This document shows positions 10,611 through 23,753 of a stretch of 64,000 bases of DNA, one piece after another. A program made the position numbers and the translations under genes. The DNA lies in assembly GCA_024364735.1 (NCBI GenBank), contig JAGFNQ010001631.1, positions 62,001-126,000 on the forward strand. Direction: 5' to 3'. This DNA comes from Boesenbergia rotunda (taxonomy: Eukaryota; Streptophyta; Magnoliopsida; Zingiberales; Zingiberaceae). Every line of letters begins with the position of its first letter. The first letter of the stretch is position 1. The notes beneath the pieces were generated by a model, which was given only the letters and a program-made list of their open reading frames with translations, did not search any database and was not told where the DNA came from.

Positions 10611-12473
10611 TGACAAGATTTGTATAGTTAAATTGGTGTAGCCTGATTCGTTGGAATGGACAGTACAACTAAGAAAGGCTTAGTTTGAATCGGTAAATGG
10701 ATGAGCATGATATGTTGCATTATGCTAGTGTGGCTAAGTATAAGGACATGCTAAACTTGATCAGAATATAATTTATTAAGCATGGTTTGGATGAGAGATC
10801 ACTTAGTAATTGTTGGGCAGGGGATTAATTAATTGTAACGGTAGATATTGTAATGGTAAGTTATTCCAATTATGTTTAGTAGATAAATTTAGCTTTTACT
10901 AATTTTATAAATAGCTAAATTTAGTCCTTAACATAGGACTTTGATGGGATTCGTTCGTTGATCGTTGGGTATTCTCTTCGATACGTAGACTGCTTTTACA
11001 AGGCGAGTACTTCTCCTTTGTACTCATGTAGTTCTTTTATCTTAAAGCATTGTTGGTTATGTCTAAATAGGTTGCTTGACCTTGTTCTTTGCCGTTGATT
11101 ATTTAATATCGTCGTTGATACTTATTCTTCGTTGATTTCAAGTATTCCAAGTTCATATCTGTACAGTCCGTGTTGATTTTCTGTTCTGTAAAGTGTCGTT
11201 TGTACGCGAGCACTTAGAAGTCCATTAAACACAGATAGGTTTATTTGGTATTAGAAATATCCTACCCAGTAGTGTAGATGCATTTCGTTGGTTTTCGATT
11301 TCTGATTGGTTGTATTGATGCATCGTTTATTATTGGATATTGATGCATCGTTGTTTCTCCGGTTGTTCGTGCATCTCGTAGCATGCACCATATCTGCACG
11401 TTGCATACTAACGACTGTTGGGCTTCCATATGGTTAAGCCGTCGTTAGTCATTTTGTTGCTCGATTCACTCAACCACTTGTTGTCGTGGTAGTTGCTAGA
11501 GTGCGAGCATCTGTCCTGTTATGCCACACATGTTGCAGTTGTAGGCAAACAGTGACACCCTCATCATTGTTTTCGAGGGATACTGTAGTTGTTGATAGCT
11601 CCCCCTATGTATCGGGGTCTGGAGTGTTGGCTCCCAGCATCCTGTCCACTCAACCACACCTTCTGTGATATTTGTTGTTGGAGTGCGTATAGTTGTCACA
11701 GCCCTACACACTCGGTCACACAGATGGGATGTGTTGGCGGCTTGACTGGCGTCAGGGGTGACACATGTCATTGCATCATGTGCATACGTATTTCGTTTAT
11801 GCATTTTCCTGTGATTGTTGCATTTATATGAGCTATGGTTGTTGCACATGATTGACATGCATGCATATCTTGGTTTTATTATTGTTGTGTTATTTTATAC
11901 ATGCTTAGTTATTATTCGGATTTTATATTATGTCGTTTTACATATGTTATGCATGATTAGGTATTCTATATTTCTTATGGATTGTACTCTATTTGATTCT
12001 CTACTTAGTTATCCTCTATTATGCATGCTTATTGTCTACTCATATACCCGCAGAGTTTGCCCGACTCACCACCGCCACCTCTCATTTTTGTTTCAGATAG
12101 CAGGTAGTCGTGTTTCTTGGAGCCAGGAGACGATCCAGTTGCCATTCCCCAGAGTTGAGTTGATTTCGTATTTGGTTTAGTTGTTTTAGTTCGGTACTTG
12201 GTAAGGTTGCATTTTATTTGTTATCAGATTTTGTTGTTATCCGGGACATTTGAGTTCTCTTTGAATTTTGTGGTTTCTTTTATGTTTAAGGTGGCTGAGC
12301 CACCCAGTATCTTTTATGTTAACATAAACTGCGTGGTGATGTTTTTATTTCTGTTATTATGGCTGAGCCATCTCTTATAATGAGTGTGTTATGTATATTT
12401 GTCCCAACTTATCCGTCGTACAGGGAGATCTTGTCCGATTTTAGAGTAAGTATGTGCCTTTGGGGGCGTGATA
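10611..12473 (-). mobile_element. Second solo LTR-like element of the same family (left arm)
   Basis: Diverged relative of the 5816-8437 element in the same orientation. On the minus strand it starts TATCACGCCCCC and ends AATCTTGTCA, 1863 bases. Shared blocks include CACCCTCA.CGTTGTTTT-type stretches, the GATGCATCG repeats and the CATATACCCGCAGAGT block. I see no clean 5-bp TSD. The two copies differ too much to be the paired LTRs of one recent insertion, and no PBS or coding region lies between them. Confidence 0.6.
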
Positions 12474-12605
12474 AATTTTCTCTCAACAAACTAAAAAATC
12501 TTATCTCTTCATTTGTTCTTGTTTTTTCTCGAATAAATTGAACACAGCTGAATGAATTAGGAAAATAATAAAAGTATTTTAACTAGTATAAAGAAACAAG
12601 TATAC

Positions 12606-12711
12606 CTCTCTATGTCCCCAACTGAAGCCAAGACCTTGTACCCATCAATATGCATTGTTATTTGGCACAACCACGGAAGCAAGAAGCAGATGGAATAGAA
12701 GGGAATGAACC
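12606..12711 (-). pseudogene. Neurochondrin-like exon (left arm)
   Basis: Minus-strand codons read IPFYSICFLLPWLCQITMN and IDGYKVLASVGD, ending at donor GAGAG|GTATAC (exon edge 12606). CFLLP.LCQITM is a conserved stretch I recall for plant neurochondrin. The upstream edge is uncertain: an in-frame TGA lies a few codons before TTCATT and the array begins at 12736, so the true acceptor is lost or altered. The exon leaves two bases over while the 8545-8649 exon begins in phase 0. That mismatch, present in both arms, implies damage before the inverted duplication. Confidence 0.6.
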
Positions 12712-15700
12712 ATAGTGGTCAAAGGTAACTACTATTAGGGGTGAGCAAAAATTCGGAAAAATCGAATTAACCGGACCGAACCGACTGAATTTTGAAATTC
12801 GGTTCGGTTAATTCAGTTTTCGTTTTTTTTTCTCAAAATTCGGTTCGGTTTTTGGTTAATTCGGTTCGGTTTTCGGTTTTCAATATTATAATTCGGTTAA
12901 ACCGAATAAACCGAATAAGAATAGTAATTTAATTATTTTTATTTAAAAATATAATTAAATTAAATAAAATCAATGTTTTATAATTAAAATCGAATAAAAT
13001 TTTAAAAGTTCTGTTAAATCGGTACCGAATTAACCGAAATTTTATCGGATCGGTTTTCTCTGTTTTTATTATGAAATTCGGTAGGTTCATTTTTTTAAAA
13101 AAATTTTGATTTATTCGGTTTTCGGTCTGTTCGGTTCGATTTGGTTCGGTTTTAACGGAATACTCACCCCTAGCTGTTAAGCAATTTGAGAACGAAATTG
13201 GAAGGGGCTGCCCTCAAGGAGCGAAGGAGGTGAGCTGTTAAGTAATTTGAGGAGGAGGCTGATCGAGCTAGCTGTTAAGCAATTTGAGAACGAAATTGGA
13301 AGGGGCTGGCCTAAGGGAGCGAAGGAGGTGAGCTGTTAAGTAATTTGAGGTGGAGGCTGATCGAGGTAGCTGTTAATAGGGGTGAGCAAAAAATCAGAAA
13401 AACCGAATTAAACGAACTGACCGAATTTTGAAATTCGGTTCCGTTAATTCGGTTTTCGGTTTTTTTCTCGAAATTCGGATCGGTTTATGGTTAATTCGGT
13501 TCGGTTTTCGGTTTTCAATTTTATAATTCGGGTAAAATCGAAAAAAACAGAATAAGAATATTAATTTAATTATTTTTATTTAAAAATATAATTAAATTAA
13601 ATAAATAAAATCATAGATTTTTAATTAAAATCGAATAAAATTTTAAAAGTTCGGTTAAATCGGTTAACTCGGTTAAAACCCGAATTAACCAAGATTTTAT
13701 CGGTTCGGTTTTCTCGATTATTATTATGAAATTTGGTCGGTTAGGTTTTTTTAAAAAATTTCGGTTTATTCGATTTTCGGTCTATTCGGTTCGATTTTAA
13801 CCGAATACTCACACCTAGCTGTTAAGCAATTTGAGAACGAAATTGGAAGGGGTTGCCCTAAGGGAGCGAAGGAGGTGAGCTGTTAAGTAATTTGAGGAGG
13901 AGGCTGATCGAGCTAGCTGTTAAGAAATTTGAGAATGAAATTGGAAGGGCTGCCCTAAGGGAGCGAAGGAGGTGAGCTGTTAAGTAATTTGAGGAGGAGG
14001 CTGATTGAGCTGTTAAGCAATTTGAGAATGCAATTGGAAGGTGCTGCCCTAAGGGAGCGAAGGAGGTGAGCTGTTAAGTAATTTGAGGAGGAAGCCGATC
14101 GAGCTAGCTGTTAATAGGGGTGAGCAAAAATTCGGAAAAACCGAATTAACCGAACCGAACCGACCGAATTTTGAAATTCAGTTCGGTTAATTTGGTTTTC
14201 GTTTTTTTTCTCGAAATTCGATTCGATTTTGGTTAATTCGGTTCGGTTTTCGGTTTTCAATTTTATAATTCGGTTAAATCGAATAAACCGAATAAGAATA
14301 TTAATCTAATTATTTAAATATAAAATATAATTATATTAAATAAAATCGTTGTTGTTTAATTAAAATTAAATAAAAATTAAAAGTTTGGTTAAATCGGTTA
14401 ATTCAGTTAAAAACCGAATTAACCGAGATTTTATCGGTTCGGTTTTCTCGGTTTTTATTATGAAATTCAGTCGGTTCGGTTTTTTAAAAATATTTCGGAT
14501 TATTCGATTTTCAGTCTATTCGGTTCGGTTTTAACCGAATACTCACCCCTAGCTGTTAAGCAATTTGAGAACGAATTTGGAAGGGTTACCCTAAGGGAGC
14601 GAAAGAGGTGAGCTGTTAAGTAATTTGAAGAGGAGGTTGATCGAGCTAGCTGTTAAGCAATTTGAGAACGAAATTGGAAGGGGCTGCCCTAAGGGAGCGA
14701 AGGAGGTGAGCTGTTAAGTAATTTGAGAAGGAAGCTGATCGAGCTAGCTGTTAATAGGGGTGAGCAAAAATTCGGAAAAACCGAATTAACCGAACCGAAC
14801 CGACCGAATTTTCAAATTCAGTTAGGTTAATTTGGTTTTCGTTTTTTTTCTCCAAATTCGATTCGGTTTTTGGTTAATTCGGTTCGGTTTTCGGTTTTCA
14901 ATTTTATAATTCGGTTAAATCGAATAAACCGAATAAGAATATTAATCTAATTATTTATATGTAAAAATATAATTATATTAAATAAAATCGTTGTTTTTTA
15001 ATTAAAATTAAATAAAATTTTAAAAGTTTGGTTAAATCGGTTAATTCGGTTAAAAACCGAATTAACCGAGATTTTATCGGTTCAGTTTTCTCGGTTTTTA
15101 TTATGAAATTCAGTCGGTTCGGTTTTTTAAAAATATTTCTGATTATTCGATTTTCAGTCTATTCGATTTTATCGGTTCGAAGGAGGTGAACTGTTAAGTA
15201 ATTTGAGAAGGAGGCTGATCGAGGTAGCTATTAATAGGGGTGAGCAAAAAATCAGAAAAACCGAATTAACTGAACCGACCGAATTTTGAAATTCGGTTCG
15301 GTTAATTCGGTTTTCGGTTTTTTTCTCGAAATTCGGTTCGGTTTATGGTTAATTCGGTTCGGTTTTCGGTTTTCAATTTTATTATTCGGTTAAAATCGAA
15401 AAAACAGAATAAGAATATTAATTTAATTATTTTTATTTAAAAATATAATTAAATAAAATAAATCAAATCATTGTTTTTTAATTAAAATCGAATAAAATTT
15501 TAAAAGTTCGGTTAAATCGGTTAATTCGGTTAAAAACTGAATTAACCAAGATTTTATCGGTTCGGTTTTCTTGATTTTTATTATGAAATTCGGTCGGTTC
15601 GGTTTTTTTAAAAAATTTTGGTTTATTCGATTTTCGGTCTATTCGATTCGATTTTAACCGAATACTCACACCTAGCTGTTAAGCAATTTGAGAACGAAAT

Positions 15701-18700
15701 TGGAAGGGGCTGCCTTAAGGGAGCGAAGGAGTTGAGCTGTTAAGTAATTTGAGGAGGAGGCTGATTGAGCTGTTAAGCAATTTGAGAATTCAATTGGAAG
15801 GTGCTATTTTAACTGAATACTCACACCAAGCTGTTAAGCAATTTGAGAACGAAATTGGAAGGGGCTGCCTTAAGGGAGCGAAGGAGGTGAGCTGTTAAGT
15901 AATTTGAGGAGGAGGCTGATTGAGCTGTTAAGCAATTTGAGAATTCAATTGGAAGGTGTTGCCCTAAGGGAGCGAAGGAGGTGAGCTGTTAAGTAATTTG
16001 AGGAGGAAGCCGATCGAGCTAGCTGTTAATAGGGGTGAGAAAAAATTCGGAAAAACCGAATTAACCGAACCGAACCGACCGAATTTTGAAATTCAGTTCG
16101 GTTAATTTGGTTTTCGTTTTTTTTCTCGAAATTCGATTCGATTTTTGGTTAATTCGGTTCGGTTTTCGGTTTTCAATTTTATAATTCGGTTAAATCGAAT
16201 AAACCGAATAAGAATATTAATCTAATTATTTAAATATAAAATATAATTATATTAAATAAAATCGTTGTTTTTTAATTAAAATTAAATAAAAATTAAAAGT
16301 TTGGTTAAATCGGTTAATTCGGTTAAAAACCGAATTAACCGAGATTTTATCGGTTCGGTTTTCTCGGTTTTTATTATGAAATTCAGTCGGTTCGGTTTTT
16401 TAAAAATATTTCGGATTATTCGATTTTCAGTCTATTCGGTTCGGTTTTAACCGAATACTCACCCCTAGCTGTTAAGCAATTTGAGAACGAATTTGGAAGG
16501 GTTACCCTAAGGGAGCGAAAGAGGTGAGCTGTTAAGTAATTTGAAGAGGAGGTTGATCGAGCTAGCTGTTAAGCAATTTGAGAACGAAATTGGAAGGGGC
16601 TGCCCTAAGGGAGCGAAGGAGGTGAGCTGTTAAGTAATTTGAGAAGGAAGCTGATCGAGCTAGCTGTTAATAGGGGTGAGCAAAAATTCGGAAAAACTGA
16701 ATTAACCGAACCGAACCGACCGAATTTTGAAATTCAGTTCGGTAAATTTGGTTTTCGTTTTTTTTCTCCAAATTCGATTCGGTTTTTGGTTAATTCGGTT
16801 CGGTTTTCGGTTTTCAATTTTATAATTCGGTTAAATCGAATAAACCGAATAAGAATATTAATCTAATTATTTATATGTAAAAGTATAATTATATTAAATA
16901 AAATCGTTGCTTTTTAATTAAAATTGAATAAAATTTTAAAAGTTTGGTTAAATCGGTTAATTCGGTTAAAAACCGAATTAACCGAGATTTTATCGGTTCG
17001 GTTTTCTCGGTTTTTATTATGAAATTAAGTCGGTTCGGTTTTTTAAAAATATTTCTGATTATTCGATTTTCAGTCTATTCGATTTTATCGGTTCGAAGGT
17101 GGTGAGCTGTTAAGTAATTTGAGGAGGAGGCTGATCGAGGTAGCTATTAATAGGGGTGAGCAAAAAATCAGAAAAACCGAATTAACCGAACCGACCGAAT
17201 TTTGAAATTCGGTTCGGTTAATTCGGTTTTCGATTTTTTTCTCGAAATTCGGTTCGGTTTATGGTTAATTCGGTTCGGTTTTCGGTTTTCAATTTTATAA
17301 TTCGGTTAAAATCGAAAAAACAGAATAAGAATATTAATTTAATTATTTTTCTTGAAAAATATAATTAAATTAAATAAATAAAATCATTGTTTTTAATTAA
17401 AATCGAATAAAATTTTAAAAGTTCGGTTAAATCGGTTAATTCGGTTAAAAACCGAATTAACCGAGAGTTTATCGGTTCGGTTTTCTCGATTTTTATTATG
17501 AAATTCGGTCGGTTCGGTTTTTTTAAAAAATTTGGTTTATTCGATTTTCGGTCTATTCGATTCGATTTTAACCGAATACTCACACCTAGCTGTTAAGCAA
17601 TTTGAGAACGAAATTGGAAGGGGCTGCCTTAAGGGTGCGAAGGAGGTGAGCTGTTAAGTAATTTGAGGAGGAGGCTGATTGAGCTGTTAAGCAATTTCAG
17701 AATTCAATTGGAAGGTGCTGCCCTAAGGGAGCGAAGGAGGTGAGTTGTTAAGTAATTTGAGGTGGAAGCTGATTGAGCTAGCTGTTAATAGGGGTGAGCA
17801 AAAATTCGGAAAAACCGAATTAACCGAACCGAACCGAACCGACCGAATTTTGAAATTCAGTTCGGTTAATTTGGTTTTCGTTTTTTTTTCTCGAAATTCG
17901 ATTCGGTTTTTGGTTAATTCGTTTCGGTTTTCGGTTTTCAATTTTATAATTCGGTTAAATCGAAAAACCGAATAAGAATATTAATCTAATTATTTATATA
18001 TAAAATATAATTATATTAAATAAAATCGTTGTTTTTTAATTAAAATTAAATAAAAATTAAAAGTTTGGTTAAATCGGTTAATTCGGTTAAAAACCGAATT
18101 AACCGAGATTTTATCGGTTCGGTTTTCTCGGTTTTTATTATGAAATTCAGTCGGTTCGGTTTTTTAAAAATATTTCGGATTATTCGATTTTCAGTCTATT
18201 CGGTTCGGTTTTAACCGAATACTCACCCCTAGCTGTTAAGCAATTTGAGAACGAATTTGGAAGGGTTACCCTAAGGGAGCGAAAGAGGTGAGCTGTTAAG
18301 TAATTTGAAGAGGAGGTTGATCGAGCTAGCTGTTAAGCAATTTGAGAACGAAATTGGAAGGGGCTGCCCTAAGGGAGCGAAGGAGGTGAGCTGTTAAGTA
18401 ATTTGAGAAGGAAGCTGATCGAGCTAGCTGTTAATAGGGGTGAGCAAAAATTCGGAAAAACCGAATTAACCGAACCGAACCGACCGAATTTTGAAATTCA
18501 GTTCGGTTAATTTGGTTTTCGTTTTTTTTCTCCAAATTCGATTCGGTTTTTGGTTAATTCGGTTCGGTTTTCGGTTTTCAATTTTATAATTCGGTTAAAT
18601 CGAATAAACCGAATAAGAATATTAATCTAATTATTTATATGTAAAAATATAATTATATTAAATAAAATCGTTGTTTTTTAATTAAAATTAAATAAAATTT

Positions 18701-20276
18701 TAAAAGTTTGGTTAAATCGGTTAATTCGGTTAAAAACCGAATTAACCGAGATTTTATCGATTCGGTTTTCTCGATTTTTATTATGAAATTCAGTCGGTTC
18801 GGTTTTTTAAAAGTATTTCTGATTATTCGATTTTCAGTCTATTCGATTTTATCGGTTCGAAGGAGGTGAGCTGTTAAGTAATTTGAGGAGGAGGCTGATC
18901 GAGGTAGCTATTAATAGGGGTGAGCAAAAAATCAGAAAAACCGAATTAACCGAACCGACCGAATTTTGAAATTCGGTTCGGTTAATTCGGTTTTCGGTTT
19001 TTTTCTCGAAATTCGGTTCGGTTTATGGTTAATTCGGTTCGGTTTTCGGTTTTCAATTTTATAATTCGGTTAAAATCGAAAAAACAGAATAAGAATATTA
19101 ATTTAATTATTTTTATTTAAAAATATAATTAAATTAAATAAATAAAATCATTGTTTTTTAATTAAAATCGAATAAAATTTTAAAAGTTCGGTTAAATCGG
19201 TTAATTCGGTTAAAAACCGAATTAACCAAGATTTTATCGGTTCGGTTTTCTCGATTTTTATTATGAAATTCGGTCGGTTCGGTTTTTTTAAAAAATTTTG
19301 GTTTATTCGATTTTCGGTCTATTCGATTCGATTTTAACCGAATACTCACACCTAGCTGTTAAGCAATTTGAGAACGAAATTGGAAGGGGCTGCCTTATGG
19401 GAGCGAAGGAGGTGAGCTGTTAAGTAATTTGAGGAGGAGGCTGATCGAGCTAGCTGTTAAGCAATTTGAGAACTAAATTGGAAGGGGTTGCCCTAAGGGA
19501 GCGAAGGAGGTGAGCTGTTATGTAATTTGAGTAGGAGGTTGATCGTGCTGTTAAGCAATTTGAGAACGAAATTGGAAGGGGCTGCCCTAAGGGAGCGAAG
19601 GAGGTGAGCTGTTAAGAAATTTGAGGAGGAGGCTGATCGAGCTAGCTGTTAAGCAATTTGAGAACGAATTGGAAGGGGCCGCCCTAAGGGAGCGTAGGAG
19701 GTGAGCTGTTAAGTAATTTGAGGAGGAGGTTGATCGAGCTGTTAAGCAATTTGAGAACGAAATTAGAAGGGGTTGCCCTAAGGGAGCGAAGGAGGTGAGC
19801 TGTTAAGTAATTTGATGAGTAGGCTGATCGAGCTAGCTGTTAATCGGGGTGAGCAAAAAATCAGAAAAAATGAATTAACCGAACCGAACCGACCGAATTT
19901 TGAAATTCGATTTGGTTAATTCGGTTTTCGTTTTTTTTCTCGAAATTCGTTTCGGTTATCGGTTAATTCGGTTCGATTTTCGGTTTTCAATTTTATAATT
20001 CGGTTAAAACCGAAAAAACTGAATAAAAATATTAATTTAATTATTTTTATTTAAAAATATAATTAAATTAAATTAAATCAATGTTTTTAATTAAAATCGA
20101 ATTAAATTTTAAAAGTTCGGTTAATTCGGTTAATTCGGTTAAAAACCGAATTAACCGAGATTTTATAGGTTCAGTTTTCTCGGTTTTTATTATGAAATTC
20201 GGTCGGTTTGGTTTTTTTAAAATATTTCGGTTTATTCGATTTTCGGTCTATTCGGTTCGGTTTTAACCGAATACGC

Positions 20277-20550
20277 TGTTGGTGCAGGAAGCACCATATC
20301 GAATCTTGTTTTGATATTGGCAAAGGATTCAAAGTTAAGTTTACTTGTTATCTAATATGTCACTCTAGTGTGCACAGACAAAGTCCTAGCAAAGGAATGC
20401 TAGGCACCTGGCGAAGGACTGTCAGGAAACAAAGTCCTAGCGAAGGGCTGCTAGGCACCTGGCGAAGGACTGCCAGGATACAAAGCCCTAGCGAAGGACT
20501 GCTAGGCAACTGGCGAAGGACTGCCAGTATCCAAGCCCTAGCGAAGGACT
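20277..20550 (+). mobile_element. LTR 5' fragment with 50-bp internal tandem repeats, inside the array
   Basis: Begins TGTTGGTGCAGGAAGCACC, a copia-type LTR start. From about 20389 it has some three copies of a unit near 50 bases (AAGTCCTAGCGAAGG, then CACCTGGCGAAGGACTG). It cuts array copy 12 just before its end, and on the other side a different copy resumes mid-unit, so the join reflects deletion or recombination rather than simple insertion. Confidence 0.55.
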
Positions 20551-20805
20551 TCTAATTATTTATATGTAAAAATATAATTATATTAAATAAAATCATTGTT
20601 TTTTATTTAAAATCGAATAAAATTTTAAAAGCTCGGTTAAATCGGTTAAAAACCGAATTAACCGAGATTTTATCGGTTCGGTTTTCTCGGTTTTTATTAT
20701 GAAATTCGGCCGGTTCGGGTTTTTAAAAATATTTCGGATTATTCGATTTTCGGTCTATTCGGTTCGGTTCGGTTCGGTTCGGTTTTAACCGAATACTCAC
20801 CCCTA

Positions 20806-21588
20806 GCTGTTAAGCAATTTGAGAACGAATTTGGAAGGGGCTGCCCTAAGGGAGCGAAGGAGATGAGCTGTTAAGTAATTTGAGGAGGAGGTTGATCGAG
20901 CTAGCTGTTAAGCAATTTGAGAACGAATTTGGAAGGGGCTGCCCTAAGGGAGCGAAGGAGGTGAGCTGTTAAGCAATTTGAGGAGGAGGCTGATCGAGCT
21001 AGCTGGTAAGCAATTTGAGAACGAAATTGGAAGGGGCTGCCCTAAGGGAGCGAAGGAGGTGAGCTGTTAAGTAATTTGAGGAGGAGGCTGATCGAGCTAG
21101 CTGTTAAGCAATTTGAGAACTAAATTGGAAGGGGCTGCCCTAAGGGAGCGAATGAGGTGAGCTGTTAAGTAATTTGAGGAGGAGGTTGATCGTGCTGTTA
21201 AGCAATTTGAGAACGAAATTGGAAGGGGCTGCCCTAAGGGAGCGAAGGAGGTGAGCTGTTAAGTAATTTGAGGAGAAGGCTGATCGAGCTAGCTGTTAAG
21301 CAATTTGAGAATGAAAATGGAAGGGGCTGCCCTAAGGGAGCGAAGAAGGTGAGCTGTTAAGAAATTTGAGGAGGAGGCTGATCGAGCTAGCTGTTAAGCA
21401 ATTTGAGAACGAATTGGAAGGGGCTGCCCTAAGGGAGCGTAGGAGGTGAGTTGTTAAGTAATTTAAGTAGGAGGTTGATCGAGTTGTTAAGCAATTTGAG
21501 AACGAAATTGGAAGGGGTTGCCCTAATGGAGCGAAGGAGGTGAGCTGTTAAGTAATTTGAGGAGTAGGCTGATCGAGCTAGTTGTTAA
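20806..21588. repeat. Longest run of the 98-bp minisatellite (about 8 copies)
   Basis: Each unit reads AGCTGTTAAGCAATTTGAG, GGGGCTGCCCTAAGGGAGCG and GAAGGAGGTGAGCTGTTAAG. The unit is internally dimeric: both parts (about 61 and 37 bases) begin AGCTGTTAAGYAATTTGAG. Another run of about five copies is at 19355-19841. Confidence 0.9.
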
Positions 21589-22029
21589 TAGGGGTGAGCA
21601 AAAAATCGGAAAAACCGAATTAACCGAACCGAACCGACCGAATTTTGAAATTCGATTTGGTTAATTAGGTTTTCGGTTTTTTTCTCGAAATTCGGTTCGG
21701 TTATCGGTTAATTCGGTTCGGTTTTCGGTTTTCAATTTTATAATTCGGTTAAAACCGAAAAAACCGAATAAGAATATTAATTTAATTATTTTTATTTTAA
21801 AATATAATTAAATTAAATAAAATCATTGTTTTTAATTAAAATCGAATAAAATTTTAAAAGTTCGGTTAAATCGGTTAATTCGGTTAAAACCGAACTAACC
21901 GAGATTTTATCGGTTCAGTTTTCTCGGGTTTTATTATGAAATTCGGTCGGTTTGGTTTTTTAAATATATTTTGGTTTATTCGATTTTCGGTCTATTCGGT
22001 ACGGTTTTAACCGAATACGCACCCCTAGC

Positions 22030-23753
22030 TGTACGGTTCATATGTTTGGAGCACCCACTATCAACAAACCAAGTTGATAGATGCTCCCCTCAATCAATGC
22101 CTACACAACATGAAAGATAGATGATTTAGATACCCAAACCTTGGGACCTAATGCACCCACAATGTAAGATTTTGGCACTCATGCCTTGGTCATTTTCTTT
22201 CTAAGTCCTTGAACCCTAGAAGTATTTGATGATCTAAAATAGGTTCTAGACATCAATGAGACAAAACTAGGTTTCTTAGATCGGTAACCTATACCGGCCT
22301 TTGTTGTGGCCCGCTCTTTGAACGTTAAGGATCATGTTAAGGTCTTAGAGCTAGTTAAAAATTTCTCGAGAAGCTTCTTGAGTTTTTCAACTTCACTCTT
22401 TAAGGCCTTGTTCTCATCCTCAAGGACTTCAACACGTAAATCATCTATATCATCATCCTTGGTGGTTCTTAATTGTTCTACTTCTAATTTTAAGGACTTT
22501 ACCTTGTCCTTGGATTTCTTAAGCAAGTTAGTCAAGCAAGCTATTGTTCTATAACATTTATCAAGTTCGGGAGCAATGACCTCTTAATCATCCGAAGATG
22601 ATGAAGTCGTGGTTGATGGCTCACTTGATTCGTCACTACTCTCCATGTGTGAGTCTTCTAAGGCCATAAGAGTCACGTGACAGGTGTTCTTCTCCTCCTT
22701 CTCCTCCTCAGATGAGCTAGATGAAGACTCATTCTATGTGGCCTTTAAGGCCTTTTTCTTCTTTGACTTCTCCTCCTTCTTCTTAAGTCTTGGACACTCA
22801 TTTTTATAGTGCCCCTTTTTGCTACATTCATAACAAGTGATGTAAGATTTATGAACCTTATTTTCACTTGTGTTACCTTTCCCCTTGTAGCGCCGACTCT
22901 TCCTCATCATCCTTCTCACAAAGTTGTTCATCTCAGTTGATGAAGACTCACTCCCGTCCACATTGGATTCAGATGAAGAATATGATACCTCCTTCTCCTT
23001 CTTATTTTCTTTCTTCTTCTTTGCCTTGTCCCCTGCTACAAGAGCAATACCCTTCTCTTTTAGGCCTTTGTTAGCAAGCTTATGTAGCTCCATTTCACAA
23101 AAGAAGTCATCTAACTGCACAATGGAAATATCCTTGGATACCTTGTAGGCATCTACCATAGATGATCATAAGACATTCCTAGGACAAGATTTCAGTACAT
23201 ACCTTATATGGTCACGATTCTCGACCTTCTCGTCGATCGAGTGCAAGCCATTGATGATCTCCTTGAATCGACCATGAAGCTCACTTACAGTTTCAGAATC
23301 CTTCATGGTAAGGTTCTGGAGTTGATTGAGGAAGAGATCCCTCTTTGCTATCCGGGAATCTCGAGTGCCTTCATGAAGCTCTATGAGCTTGTTCCATAGA
23401 TCTTTGGCACTTGAGAAAGGACCAACCTTGATGAGTTGCTCCTTGGTCATCCCACACTGCAGGGTGACCGCTGCCTTAGCATCAACCTCACCTTTTCTGG
23501 TTTGTTCGACTAACCGCCTTGAAGACTCGAGTTCCTTGTCCTCAGTATGCTTTGGAGGAGTGAATCCCTCCTTGACTGAAAATCATATTCCAATATCGGT
23601 TTTCAGATAGTACTCCATTCTTGATCTCCAATACTGGAAGTCAGCTCCATCAAAGAAAGGTAGTCTGTTGGTGCTGAAGCCTTCTCTCAAAGTCATTCTC
23701 TTTGCTCTTCGGGTGTTAATCCGTTTTAAAAAGCCCCAGGCTCTGATACCACT
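22030..23753 (-). pseudogene. SIRE/Maximus-like copia gag and gag-protease junction, degenerate
   Basis: Minus strand, from a PBS at 23751 downward. Gag N-terminus (NRLPFFDGADFQYWRSRMEY) is near 23580-23690. A UBN2-like gag core with LHGRFKEIINGL lies at 23166-23450. A Lys-rich tail with the zinc knuckle CYECSKKGHYKNEC (CX2CX4HX4C intact) is at 22734-23159. A coiled-coil-like Lys/Leu-rich stretch lies at 22332-22535, then a protease-proximal stretch to 22030. Stops and frameshifts separate the pieces. Pol is missing. Long gag with coiled coil suggests the SIRE/Maximus lineage. Confidence 0.7.
23736..23751 (-). other. Primer-binding site of the gag fragment
   Basis: On the minus strand, TGGTATCAGAGCCTGG, complementary to the 3' end of initiator Met tRNA, the usual plant copia PBS. 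It sits two bases after the LTR end CCAACA. Confidence 0.8.

Larger units (their letters stand above)
4225..18243. repeat. Left arm of long inverted repeat
   Basis: The segment reappears as its reverse complement at 28912-40674. Paired coordinates sum to about 44452 for the outer part and about 45230-45245 for the middle. The step is explained by a 785-bp hAT-like insertion present only here, and a second outer step by a MITE present only in the right arm. Identity is very high: a 387-base open stretch at 4925-5311 and its partner at 39141-39527 encode the same protein. The inner junction is near 18243, where this arm keeps array sequence and the right arm changes to unrelated sequence. Confidence 0.9.
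12736..22027. repeat. Compound tandem array: AACCGAA-rich MITE-like unit plus 98-bp minisatellite (left block)
   Basis: Fourteen copies, some truncated, of a roughly 437-bp element with ends TAGGGGTGAG and CTCACCCCTA (10-bp TIR), rich in TTCGGTT/AACCGAA. Copies start near 12736, 13377, 14115, 14755, 15235, 16030, 16671, 17151, 17789, 18435, 18915, 19842, 20551 (5' truncated) and 21589. They are separated by 1-8 copies of a roughly 98-bp minisatellite. Copies 3-11 form triads: full, 3'-truncated, ACACCTA-ended. No TSD can be read because copies abut repeats. Frames such as MSIRLKSNRIDRKSNK are translations of the repeat. Confidence 0.9.

Noticed and set aside
5816..12473. The two TGTCACGCC elements as paired LTRs of one retrotransposon
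   Set aside because: They are too diverged, each arm shows a separate TSD for one of them, and the DNA between holds gene fragments without PBS or PPT.
15478..15669. Repeated frames such as MSIRLKSNRIDRKSNK in many array copies
   Set aside because: They are translations of the TTCGGTT/AACCGAA repeat, recur with each unit and vary without codon constraint.
12736..22027. CRISPR-like pattern of repeats and spacers
   Set aside because: The units are hundreds of bases long, spacers are themselves repeats, and the DNA is plant nuclear.
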